A stretch of 64,000 nt of DNA from NCBI GenBank assembly GCA_037157565.1, contig JAZHRO010000062.1, forward strand, positions 5,828,001 to 5,892,000. The letters run 5' to 3'. The notes under the pieces were generated by a model, which was not told where the DNA came from, searched no databases, and was given only the letters and a program-made list of their open reading frames with translations. Positions 1 through 9,885 of the stretch are shown one piece after another (positions within the stretch are counted from its first letter, which is position 1; each line of letters starts with the position of its first letter). Source of the stretch: Thalassia testudinum. Lineage: Eukaryota; Streptophyta; Magnoliopsida; Alismatales; Hydrocharitaceae. The translations under genes were made by a program, and so were the position numbers.

Positions 1-88
1 TATGCAATATTTATAATGTATGATGTAACTTTACACCTAAGAACATGCATAAATAGACAGTTTATGTGATATAAACATGTTTACATCA
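1..88 (-). mobile_element. Partial LTR (C family), 5' end, running off the window
   Basis: The first 88 bases, read on the minus strand, match the first part of the element C LTR at 1812 and 7966: both start TGATGTAAACATG and share the later stretches around TATTTATGCATGTTCTTA and ATAAATATTGCATA. The LTR therefore starts at 88 on the minus strand and extends left beyond the window. It is an insertion into the 3' side of the Tat element that follows. Whether it is a solo LTR or one end of a full element cannot be told. Confidence 0.7.
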
Positions 89-334
89 GTTCAGTCGGTT
101 GTTGAAGAGGCAAGTCAATCGGAAGTCACCGACCTGGTTGTGGAAGTCGCCAGCCTGCTCCTCCTTGCGCCTTCAAACAATCGGGAGATGTTCAAGCCAT
201 GGGAATAGGGCTCTTCAGTAGTGTTTTCCTTGTTGTTCCCTCTCTCTTTCTCTCTCTTTTTTTGAGAAAGATATAATGGACGAAATTCCTAGAATGAAAA
301 AGATCTCCCCTTTTTTTTATTTACTTATGGGCAC
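89..334. other. Non-coding 3' tract of element A
   Basis: This lies between the integrase end of element A and the truncated LTR at the window edge. It holds a pyrimidine-rich run (about 237-266) and no open frame. It is probably the region between pol and the missing 3' LTR of element A. Confidence 0.4.
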
Positions 335-598
335 TCATACATGGTACATACGTAAGTTGCTCGCATGCCAAATGCGGGAGATATCCATGCCATCTAGGGC
401 TTGTAACTCATATAAATCGCTTGAGCGTTCTCTGATAACCTTGTAAGGCCCTTCCCATAACGGGTCTAACTTCCTGATCAATTTGGTTGGCATGGAGACC
501 TCGCACTTATGTCGGACTAGGTCACCTTGAGAGAACTTCCACGTTTTGACGTGCTTATTGTAGGAGGCGGCCGTGGCTTCTTTACGCTTGAGAGCCAT
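335..598 (-). pseudogene. Tat integrase carboxy-terminal domain (fragment of element A)
   Basis: The 87-residue frame holds the end of a Ty3 integrase. Its LDPLWEGPYKVI segment is the GPY-type motif typical of this domain, and YELQALDGMDISRIWHASNLRMY matches the common ending of Tat polyproteins. This domain helps the integrase bind DNA and contact its target. The frame is the same as that of the integrase core fragment at 875-1141, so the two belong to one former reading frame now broken by stops. It is not functional by itself. Confidence 0.8.
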
Positions 599-874
599 CT
601 CAGAGGCTTTGTCCCTTAGCTCGTCTAGGAATTCTAAGGATAGGCGGACTTGGTCATTGTTGGTGGCGGGTCATAGACTTGCGTTCTGTAGGTGGGAGGA
701 CTATTTCGATAAGTAGCCAGGCTTCCATGCCATATACCAAGCTGAATGGTGTGTGACTTGTGGAAGTCCTCTAGCAAGTCCTGTATCCCTACAGAACATC
801 TGGAAGCTCCTCCACTCATCTCCCTTTGGCTGAATCCAGCCAGTGTTTAAGCATTGAGATGATGGTGCGGTTAG

Positions 875-1159
875 TTACTTCAGCTTGCCCATTTTCCTGG
901 GGATGACCCACTGACGTAAAGCACAGATGGATGTCCCAACTCCGTCTGTGCAAAATTCTTCCAATTTTTTGCATGCGAACTGGGTTCTGTTGTCTGTGAT
1001 TATGTAGTGGGGTATCCCATATCGAGCTATGATGCTCTTTTGGAAGAAGGGTATGACCTTGTCAGCCGTGGGACTGGCCATGGCCTTGGCCTTGACCCAT
1101 TTGGAAAAGTATTCGACAATCACTAAGATGAATCGCTTCTAAGTCGATGGTGGTGGGAA
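875..1159 (-). pseudogene. Tat integrase catalytic core, downstream half (fragment of element A)
   Basis: Reading from 1159 down, the peptide contains FILVIVEYFSKWVKA and RYGIPHYIITDNRTQF. The second segment holds the middle catalytic Asp of the DDE triad (ITDNRTQF, normally ITDNGTQF, so the Gly after it is mutated to Arg). A TAG stop at about 1139-1141 interrupts the frame just upstream of KRFIL. The upstream half of the same core lies 10.3 kb away at 11500-11605, on the other side of the nested insertion. The right-hand breakpoint at 1159/1160 has GGAAG as its last five bases, close to AGAAG at the other junction. Confidence 0.8.
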
Positions 1160-2739
1160 GTGATCGTGAAAATACGTGGTTTGTTAAAATTGTGTTTTAG
1201 TCGTTGTAACGCGTAAATCCGCTTTCGCTTTTAAAATTAATAACCTAGATAGTAGAATATCTAGGGTTGTCCAAGAAGGCGATGTTTTGCAAAAATCAAT
1301 CTCTTGCTCGAAAATGCAACTCAACTTTCTTTTTGTTCTTTTTTGAATATATAATTTTTAGGGTTTTTTATTTAACAAGGCAATACAAAGTTGGTGGCGG
1401 AAAAGACAAAACCTATTTTAGCAACTAGGTGGCAAAGTAACCTCTTCCCAAGCTCACCCTAGGCAAGTGAAGGCCTAGGATAATTGGGAAGAGGGTGTGA
1501 AAGTCCTTAAACAAAACCAAAGTAGAGAATAAAATGCACTAAATTAGGAAAGTAACTTTATAAGAATATCAAACTTTTGTTCTACACTAGTAAAGGAAAG
1601 CTTATAACAACAATGAAAATATAAAACAAGCAAAACAAAAGTCTTGGTTGATGAAGATAGTAAAGGTGTAGCCCTTGCTCTAAGCCTGGTAGCTCCCGAG
1701 CTTGAAAAGAACTTCTCTAACTCCTCCTTGAAAGCTCCTTCAAGTTGAGGTCCCCTCCTTTTGGCAAGCCCTAGGGTGGGCGTGCCTTGGCTCCTCCAAG
1801 GTGAAAGCTACTGATGTAAACATGTTCACACTACTTAAGATGTCTATTTATGCATGTTCTTAAGCATAGGATTGCATTGCATACTATAAATATTGCATAA
1901 CATGAATCATCTTGCATTTAGAGTAGTTTGAATAAAATGGAGGTTAATTGTCTCCTTTTATGTTCATGGATAGGGAAAACTTTTTATCGGGGCCTCGGAT
2001 TGAAGATCCAACTGTACAGATCCAACTATACAGACGATTGGAGTTCAACGACTCCAAGATTGCCCTAATCAAACATCTGTAGCATCAAATAGTGATCGGG
2101 GAACCCTAGAAGATCAAGGGCCAAGATGGTGTGAATCCACACTTCAAATGACAAATCCGACTGCACGGATGGATTCGGATCAATGATCGCAGCCTAACGG
2201 CGTGAAAATCGACTCAATCCAACACCTATGGCACCATCTACATCATCCAAAAGATGGACGGCAAAGATGGCACCACGTGGCTCCATCTCAGCCATCCAAC
2301 CGGCCCTCAAGACCGCCGCTGCCTCTCCAAAGAAAATCCAACGTGTGATCTGGGCTGTTGGATCTTGATCCAACGACTGTGGATGCGCGTGCCTGATTTC
2401 ATCCGCGCGACGCAATCCACCGTGCAGCGCAGCGGTCGCGAGTCGTTGCGCGATCACAGGACGCGAGTTCGACTCGCAATCTGCGGCACACGCACGATTA
2501 AATCCAACTGCTTGATCGGTTATGGAAGGCCCATATCGCCCGATCGAGCGCACGCGCTATTGCACGCCGTGCCTCACGCGGAATCACACGTAGGCGGGTG
2601 CATAGAGGAGGCGGGCGGAGGTGCTATCTAAGCCGTCCGATCTCGCGATCGGATAGCTGAGATCGGTTGGACATGCTCATGCGTTACGTGTGAGGAGGTG
2701 AGCGGGCGCGCACGCGTCGCCCACTACGCCCACGTTCGG

Positions 2740-2773
2740 ACCTTTAGCGACGGTTTTATCCGTCACTAAAGGT
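2740..2773 (+). promoter_or_regulatory. Hairpin upstream of the TATA box in the element C 5' LTR
   Basis: ACCTTTAGCGACGG and CCGTCACTAAAGGT form a 14-bp stem with one C-A mismatch around a TTTTAT loop. It lies about 55 bp upstream of the TATA box. The 3' LTR copy (8891-8924) carries further substitutions in the stem. The same structure occurs in the solo LTR at 38247-38276, and a related one in E2 at 48853-48885. Its role is unknown; a protein-binding palindrome or a structured element are both possible. Confidence 0.65.
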
Positions 2774-2827
2774 CATGAATTAATATTTTTAGAGTTGCAA
2801 TGACCAAATTGCCCCCACTCCTTGCAA

Positions 2828-2838
2828 CTATAAAAGGA
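2828..2838 (+). promoter_or_regulatory. TATA box of the element C LTR
   Basis: ACTATAAAAGG is a canonical plant TATA box. It sits about 1.0 kb into the LTR, with the hairpin just upstream and a pyrimidine-rich stretch downstream. The 3' LTR has the equivalent ACTATAAAAGC near 8979. It marks the probable U3/R transition. Confidence 0.6.
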
Positions 2839-2860
2839 GACCCCCTTCACACGAAATTCT

Positions 2861-3312
2861 CATCCCTTCCTTCTCTTCCCTCCCTCTCCAAAGCTCAAGA
2901 GAAGCTTATCGCACACCTGGGATTCTTCTCGTGAGATAAAGTCAATTTTTCATCCCCTTTCGGAAGCGGATCCCGCGACGACAACGACGTGCTGCCCTAT
3001 TCCTGTTCTTCCGCTTCATCCTCCTTCATCCTACTCCGTCCTTCGTCCAGGCATCGTCCCGTCTGACTCATCCTCCAAGCAACTGTCATCCCTTCCTTCT
3101 CTTCTCTCCCTCTCCAAAGCTCAAGAGAAGCTTGTCCCACACCCGGGATGCTTCTCGCGAGATAAAGTCAATTTTTTGTCCCCTTTCGGAAGCGGATCCC
3201 GCGACGACGATGACATGCTGCCCCGTTCCACTTCTTCCACTTCTCCCTCCTTCATCCTGCTCCATCCTCCTTCGTCCAGGCGTCGTCCCGTCTGGCTCGT
3301 CCTCCAAGAGAC
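2861..3312 (+). repeat. Two-copy tandem duplication in the transcribed part of the C LTR
   Basis: The unit beginning CATCCCTTCCTTCTCTTC starts at 2861 and again at 3087, a period of about 226 bp. It includes CAAAGCTCAAGAGAAGCTT and GGAAGCGGATCCCGCGACGAC. The 3' LTR has the same two units, at 9012 and 9241. The related solo LTR at 37468-39281 appears to have only one unit. The duplication therefore predates insertion of element C. Confidence 0.75.
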
Positions 3313-3740
3313 CATCGAGGAGGATATTTCTCTCTCTATTCTTTTAATGCTTTCTAGAGTAGATTTACTGCTTTCTAGTGTAATCATTTTCTGCTTTCTA
3401 GTCAGAATGTTTAGTGAAACAAACAATCTTTTTAATGATGAATTCCATGTTCATTCTACATCTCGTTTTGGTTTTTGTTTGTAATATTCTCTCTCTCTTA
3501 TTCTCTCTCTCTCTTCTATTTATTGTAAATAGTTAGATAGTTCTAATCAATTAATTTACTTCGTGATAAATAAAACAAATGCGTGTTTTTAAATCAAACG
3601 TCTACGTTCCTGTGTTCGACCCGGGATTTTCATTCCAGTATAAATTTTATTTGTTGAGCACGAGTTCTTCGCTTTCATACTACAACGATAGGTTTTCAAA
3701 ACTAAACACATTAGCATAACAACCCGTGCGTTCAACATTT

Positions 3741-3757
3741 TGGCGCCGTTGCCAGGG
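3741..3757 (+). promoter_or_regulatory. Primer binding site of element C (tRNA-Asp type)
   Basis: TGGCGCCGTTGCCAGGG lies three bases after the 5' LTR. It is complementary, with one mismatch, to the 3' end of plant tRNA-Asp (ending CCCCGGCAACGGCGCCA), the primer used by Athila-type elements. E3 carries the perfect version at 62773-62789. Confidence 0.85.
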
Positions 3758-4917
3758 AGGCGACCCTCTTTGATTTGTTTCTTCGTGTTTTCTAATTTAC
3801 AAATCATTTACCTCACTTCTCTCTTTTGTTATTGTGATTGCAGGTACTCTTTTGAGATGAGCAAAAGCGGTAGATTGGAGTAAAGTGTTGTGGAAGGTTT
3901 TGTAAGTTACCCCCACCTCTCACCCATTAGATTTCATTTCACCACATAATAACACAAACATCAATCAACCTAGGTGTTAGAAACTCTAAGGTTAGATTGT
4001 TTGTTGTTTGACACCCACACCCACCCCAACATCCACACTAAAAAAAAGAAAAATAAAAAAAATCTCACAGAGGTATACAACCTCATCTGATTTTCAAACT
4101 CAATCGGTAAACCAACCTTTAGAGCCGGTACACACATTCAAACACATAATTGAGTAGAAATCAGATTAGGAAATCACTTGTGTGCTTAATTAAGTGTGCA
4201 ACAGGCCAATTGTTTGAGTTGATTGGGTCGCACCACTTCAATTAAAATCAACTCATCAAGTAGCTGCCACTTTGGTTCAACTCTTAGGGATTTACCAGAC
4301 ACTCCACATTCTTTTAAGTTTTAAAGAAAAACACCTTCATCTGCGCTTTCAAAACCTGGTGTGCCAACAAAACTTATTTGAAAACACCTAAAGTTGAATC
4401 CTAAAAGCTATTAAGCAAGATTTGAACCCTAAAATTCACCACATCAAAAAAAATAATCTTACTTGAAAACGATTGGTTGTGCACACACACACAAATCAAT
4501 CAATCATTAATGGCACAACCCAGATAAAGGGTCCATCACATTCCAAAGCACATTCAAACCTAGCCCTAAATAAAACAGAGTAGACGTTGGCCTTAAGGAT
4601 TCAACTCGTTCTTCAGAGCCCAAAATGAGATTATTTTCGATTAGTCTGTTTCAACTGTTCAATCTGATGTCTAGCTAGGGGAGCAGAATCAAACGATCAA
4701 GGCTGGGGGGTACACTAGGAACTGGAGGTGCAAGCTGAAGGAAGAACCTTCTCCCCAATCCCTCCTTCTAACTGGTTGGATTGAACAGACAGAAGTAGAT
4801 CAAATCGTTTCTCTATCTCAAGACGAGTTTTGGGAGTCTGTAGGTCTTTAGGCTAGACCACTTAAGGACAGGTTTGATTGATGGTATTGCAGGGCGCCTT
4901 TCTTCATCTCGTTTCTC
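3758..4917 (+). other. Untranslated leader of element C
   Basis: This is about 1.16 kb of AT-rich non-coding sequence between the primer site and the ORF. It has A-rich runs near 4040-4060 and 4446-4456. The stretch at about 4676-4770, a GGGGAGCAGAATCAAACGA region followed by GAAGAACCTTCTCCCCAATCCC, resembles the E2 leader read on its minus strand at about 47330-47410. That links C to the Athila family. Confidence 0.6.
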
Positions 4918-6276
4918 ATGAATCCTTCCACATATTACATGCATTCCCTCTCTTTCCCTCCTATTTTGAATTATCCTCAACATGATAATTATTCCGACTC
5001 ATATTGTAATCAACCATCAATTAGTTGGGATAACTCAGACTGGGGATATAGTTCCGGACCTCCGTGTTTAGGATCTAACCCTGAACACTATGATTGTGAT
5101 TTCTATCCTTCTCAGAGCCACATCGATTATAGATCGTCACACTTTCATGAACAGCCTAATATGATCTACAATCAAGAAGGATACACTGATTCTTACCCAT
5201 CCTCTAATTACACTACCTTTAGTTCATCACCACCTTTTGAACAATTTGGAATGACCTATTATCAGGAAGGGTATAACAAATCTCAATTCATTAATTCCCC
5301 TGCATTGATCCCAAACCTGCCCAACCCTGAACCAACTCATTTGGTTCAGGGTAACCAGGTTCAAGATAAGGTTCTGGCTAACTTGAGGAATATCATACAA
5401 TCTTTAGAAGTTCAGCCAATACCTTGAATTGAGAGATTGGAGCCCCTGATTGAAATGATTGATGATTTGAATAAGTATTTATTGGATTGGCTCCAGGATG
5501 TTAAGGATAAGAACTCGGGTGAGTTTCTACTTGGGAGGTTAGCGAAATTGAGGATGAGATTTGTGGTCCCTTTGATTCAATCATGGGATGATTCCCCGGA
5601 TGAACCCTCTTCAAGAAAGCCAATGTCAGAACCCGTTCAGGCACCTATTGGGGGAGACATGTGTTACGAGGCTGACCAGATTGAATTAGAGCAACCAATT
5701 AAGGAAGATCTGATTTCTTCACTTGAGATCCCTGAGCCAAGGTACAAGGAAACGTATGTCTCCTTGGAACAGAACGTGATAGATGATTTTGAGACATACA
5801 TTAATACAGATCTTGATTTCTTTGATTCTGATGGTGAAGATTCAATTTGCAAAGTCTCACACGAGTTTACAGAACATGATTTTTGTGAGACGATTGGGCC
5901 TGAGGAATCTGATAGATTATTTGATAGCCTAATAATTGAGGAAACTGATCTTATTATGGCTCACATTACGGATCCAGAATCACATTTTCTGGAGGATTCA
6001 ATCCAATGCCCTGATTGTCAGTTACACCCCATTGAGCTTATCGATGATTCTGTTTCTGAGATAATTAGACCCAAGTCAATTCTGATTCAGCCACATCATT
6101 TAGACTTGGAGATTTCAGATGGGGTGATTAAAATGCAAGAGGTCCTGGAATTTGACATGCTGAATGAGGAGGATAGGAGCCGAGAAATTTTGATTTGGGA
6201 AGCAAGTTCCGGAGGAAATAGAAGATTGAGTCGAAGGGTTCCTATTAAACTGAAACCATCAAACCAGGACCCTTAA
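4918..6276 (+). pseudogene. Unrecognised retroelement ORF, interrupted by one in-frame TGA
   Basis: Two open segments, 4918-5427 (169 codons) and 5437-6276 (279 codons), are in the same frame. The first is ended by TGA at 5425-5427, and no other stop lies between them, so together they are one former frame of about 452 codons. The start is the ATG after the long leader. The first part is rich in Tyr, Ser, Pro and Asn (for example DNYSDSYCNQPSISWDNSDW). The second is strongly acidic, with many Asp-Glu clusters and a basic tail (GGNRRLSRRVPIKLKP). I see no zinc knuckle, DLGA protease motif, RT or integrase motif and no membrane segment. The Tyr/Asn-rich start weakly recalls the YSNTYNPGW segment of Athila Gag in E3, so a diverged Gag-like structural protein is possible. 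The function is unknown. Confidence 0.6.
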
Positions 6277-7954
6277 GACATCTGTTCTGAGGATGTTCAA
6301 CCCAAGCACACATTCATTGCTTATCCTTTGGAACTTGAATTTTCTGTAACCCGACTTTTTGGTCTTAGGTTGCATCCTCATAAATCGTAGGCCCGACCTC
6401 GCTTGCATACTGATTTTAGGTTTTGGGTAATTTTTATCCAGAACCTAAGATATTCTCGATTATGGGATATGGGTCTGTACCACAATCTGGTCCACATCTG
6501 TGGACATTTGCTGACAGGTCAGAAGTTTCTTATGTTTATTCTGATTCTGACCTGCACCTATGAATTCTTTATTTCTCTTCTTTGTATAGTGTGCCTAGCT
6601 GAAGGCATTAAATTCAGCACGTATACAATTCTTTTTAGTTTTCATCTCGGAGCGGACCTGACATTCACGCAATTCAGGTGCTTTCTACGCTCATCCACTC
6701 TGTTTTATGTCTTTTCAATATAATGAGGACATTGCATTAGATAGGCATGGGGGGGTGGATATTCATCTCTGAATTTATTCGTCAGCTCTGTAGATTTGTT
6801 TTCTTTTATTAAAAAAAAAATTGTGGAATTGGGAAAGAGAACTTGGGTTTAAGAAAATTTTCAATCTTAGGAAATACTACATTATGATCTGAACACAAAG
6901 ACCCTTCAAGTCTTTGGACTTAATCAGCCCGTGTATCCACTAAAATGTGGATTTATTTTTTGAGTCCTCACAACCTTAATTCTATTGTAATTTGAGTAAA
7001 AAAGTTTGGGTGATAAGTACATGACTTATCAACCCACCCTCTGATTTGAGGGAATTTTGAATTTTAAGCATCTACACACTATCTTGTCACTGACTCGTTG
7101 TTCGAAGATTCTAATGGAAATTGGGTAGCTAATGAACCTTCTAGGGTGATATGGCTGGCAAGTTATCATGGGTAACAGCCTATAGGTAGGTTGTCCAGAG
7201 CCCAATCACTGGATCTTTCTCTTTTTGCTACCTTTAGGTAAATCTTAGAACAGGGAAGCCACTTACTTAAAAAAAATCAAAAAGAAAAAAAAAGAAAAGG
7301 AGAAAAGAAAAAAAAAGAAATAAGCCACACTTCGCCACACGAGTATGGCTGGCAAGTTGACGGTGGTAACAGCTCATCGACCGGTTGTCCAGAACCCAAC
7401 TCAATAAATGCACTGAAATCCCAAAACACTTAGAAAGAAGCAGAAAAGTAGAATAAACCAGGGAGATATACACTGGATTCACCCTTGTGTTGACTCCGTA
7501 AAAAAATAAAAGTAGGGAGAAAGCTACCGATTGTAAAGATACACCTTTAGGCAGAATTCTTTTTTAGGTTCCTAGAGGTGTAGAAATCCGAAGTCCGTTT
7601 TAACTGTTGATCAACGAGTCTATAACATTCACAATAAGATTCTTAGAACTTAGGATTCTCATCAAATCTTGGGTGAGTTGAATGGCCATAGAAAGCCACT
7701 CTTAAACCCTAAAACTTGAAAATCCAAAAAAAATAGAAAAGAGGGAAAAGAGAAAAATAAAATTTTCTTTGAATAAGGCGAGGGCTTGAGACGGTTTGCA
7801 TTTTGGCAGATACTCGGGCACTGTTGTGTCTTTGAAAGTCCAGATCCTAGGTAGACATTTTCTTAATGATTGAAAGTAACTCATGCCCAAATAATCCAAC
7901 CTTATTCTTATATAAATAACATATAGTTTTTGCTAGGGCTAGCAAAGGATAGGC
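6277..7954 (+). other. Non-coding 3' region of element C
   Basis: No credible ORF is present. A-rich stretches occur at about 7268-7320 and 7726-7765. Parts are similar to the E2 region between integrase and 3' LTR read in the same sense: GGAGATATACACTGGATTC and AGGGAGAAAGCTACCGAT near 7462-7530 correspond to minus-strand sequence at about 40540-40610. An ATGGCTGGCAAGTT motif recurs near 7150 and 7345, within two similar segments. Confidence 0.6.
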
Positions 7955-7965
7955 ATGGGGGTATG
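7955..7965 (+). promoter_or_regulatory. Polypurine tract of element C
   Basis: GCATGGGGGTA directly precedes the 3' LTR start TGATGTAAAC. The same tract abuts the 3' LTRs of E2 (40077-40087) and E3 (54594-54604) on the minus strand. It is the expected primer for plus-strand synthesis. Confidence 0.8.
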
Positions 7966-9880
7966 ATGTAAACATGTTTATACTACTTAAGATGTCTATT
8001 TATGCATGTTCTTAAGCATAGGATTGCATTGCATACTATAAATATTGCATAACATGCACCATCTTGCATTTAGAGTAGTTTGAATAAAATGGAGGCTAAT
8101 TGTCTCCTTTTATGTTCATGGATAGGGCAAACTTTTTATCGGGGCCTCAGATCAAAGATCGAACCATACAGATGTGAGCAGGGTGACGATTGGAGTTCAA
8201 CGACTCCAAAATCACCCTAATCAGACATCTGTAGCATCAGATAGTGATTGGGGAACCCTAGAAGATCAAGGGCCAAGATGGTGTGAATCCACACTTCAAA
8301 CAACAAATCCGACTGCACGGATGGATTCGGATCGACGATCGCAACCTAACACGCGAAAATCTACTCAATCTAACACTCGTGGCACCATCTACATCATCCA
8401 GAAGATGGACGGCCAAGATGGCACCACGTGGCGCCATCTCAGCCATCCAACCGGCCCTAAAGACCACCGCTGCCTCTCCAAAGGAAATCCAACGTGCGAT
8501 TTGGGCCATTGGATCTTGATCCAATGGCTGTGGATGCACGCACCTGATTTCATCTGCGCGACACAATCCACCGTGCAGCGCAACGGTCGCGAGTCGTTGC
8601 GCGATCACAGGACGCGAGTTCGACTCGCGATCTATGGCACGCGCATAATTAAATTCAATCGCTTGATCGGCTGTGGACAGCCCAGATCGCCCGATCGGGC
8701 GCACGCGCTATTGCACGCCGTGCCTCACACGGAATCACACGCGGGCGAGCGTGCAGAGGAGGCGAGCTGAGGTGCGATCTAAGCCGTCCGATCTCGCGAT
8801 CGGATGGCTGAGATCGGCTGGACGTGCACGTACGTTACGTGCGAGGAGGTGAGCGGGCGCGCACACGCCGCCCACTACGCCCATGTTCTAACCTTTAGCG
8901 ACGATTTTATCTGTCACTAAAGGTCCTGAATTAATATTTTTAGAGTTGTAATGACCAAATTGCCCCCACTCCTTGCAACTATAAAAGCAGACCCCCTTCA
9001 CACGAAATTCTCATCCCTTCCTTCTCTTCTCTCCCTCTCCAAAGCTCAAGAGAAGCTTGTCCCACACCCAGGATGCTTCTCGTGAGATCAAGTCAATTTT
9101 TCGTCCCCATTCGGAAGCGGATCCTGCGACAATGACGACGTGCTGCCCCGTTCCCGATCTTCCGCTTTGTCCTCCTTCGTCCTATTCTATCCTCCTTCAT
9201 CCAGGCGTCGTCCCGTCTGGCTCGTCCTCCAAGTGACCATCATCCCTTCCTTCTCTTCTCTCCCTCTCCAAAGCTCAAGAGAAGCTTATCCCACACCCGC
9301 GATACTTCTCGCGAGATCAAGTCAATTTTTCGTCCCCTTTCAGAAGCGGATCCCACGACGACGACGTCATGCTACCCCGTTCCCGTTCTTCCACTTTGTC
9401 CTGCTCTGTCCTCCTTTATTCAGGCGTCGTCCCGTCCGGCTCGTCCTCCAAGCGACCGTCGAGGATATTTCTCTTTCCATTCTTTTAATGCTTTCTAGAG
9501 TAGATTTATTGCTTTCTAGTGTAATCGTTTTCTACTTTCTAGTCATAATGTTTGGTGAAACAAACAATCTTTTTAATGATGAATTCCATGTTCATTCTAC
9601 ATCTCGTTTTGGTTTTTGTTTGTAATATTCTCTCTCTCTCTTATTCTCTCTCTCTCTTCTATTTATTGTAAATAGTTAGATAGTTCTAATCAATTAATTT
9701 ACTTCGTGACAAATAAAACAACGCGTGTTTTTAAATCAAATGTCTGCCTCCCTAAGTTTGACCTGGGATTTCCATTCCAGTATAAATTTTATTTGTTGAA
9801 CATGAGTTCTTCGCTTTCATACTACGACGATAGGTTTTTCAAAACCAAACACGTTAGTGTAGCAACCCGTGCATTCACTA
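7966..9880 (+). repeat. 3' LTR of element C
   Basis: It is collinear with the 5' LTR, including the hairpin (8891-8924), the TATA box (about 8979) and the tandem duplication (9012 and 9241). Its last bases read TTCACTA where the 5' copy has TTCAACA, and the TSD GCTAC follows at once. The two LTRs differ at many positions, so the insertion is not recent. Open frames inside it (such as 8174-8770) are part of the repeat. Confidence 0.85.
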
Positions 9881-9885
9881 GCTAC

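Larger units (their letters stand above)
1812..3737 (+). repeat. 5' LTR of element C
   Basis: It starts TGATGTAAACATG and ends TTCAACA, three bases before the primer site. The end is supported by the related solo LTR at 37468, whose minus-strand end is also TCAACA. The LTR contains a U3 hairpin (2740-2773), a TATA box (2828-2838) and a tandem duplication of about 226 bp downstream of it. It is about 1.93 kb long. Confidence 0.85.
1812..9880 (+). mobile_element. Element C: non-autonomous Athila-like LTR retrotransposon with a novel ORF
   Basis: Two LTRs (1812-3737 and 7966-9880) flank a 4.2-kb internal region. It has a tRNA-Asp-type primer site next to the 5' LTR and a polypurine tract (GGCATGGGGGTA) before the 3' LTR. 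The element lies between perfect 5-bp TSDs, GCTAC at 1807-1811 and 9881-9885. No gag, protease, RT or integrase is visible in any frame. A reading frame at 4918-6276, with one internal stop, fills the coding position. The leader and 3' region resemble those of the Athila element E2, for example the primer region and the tract near 7460-7530 compared with about 40540-40610. I infer that it is moved in trans by an Athila-type element. Confidence 0.85.

Noticed and set aside
2254..2631. Open frames of 119-125 codons, with counterparts at 8174-8770
   Set aside because: Both sets are within the two LTRs of element C and change length between the copies, so they are not conserved coding sequence.
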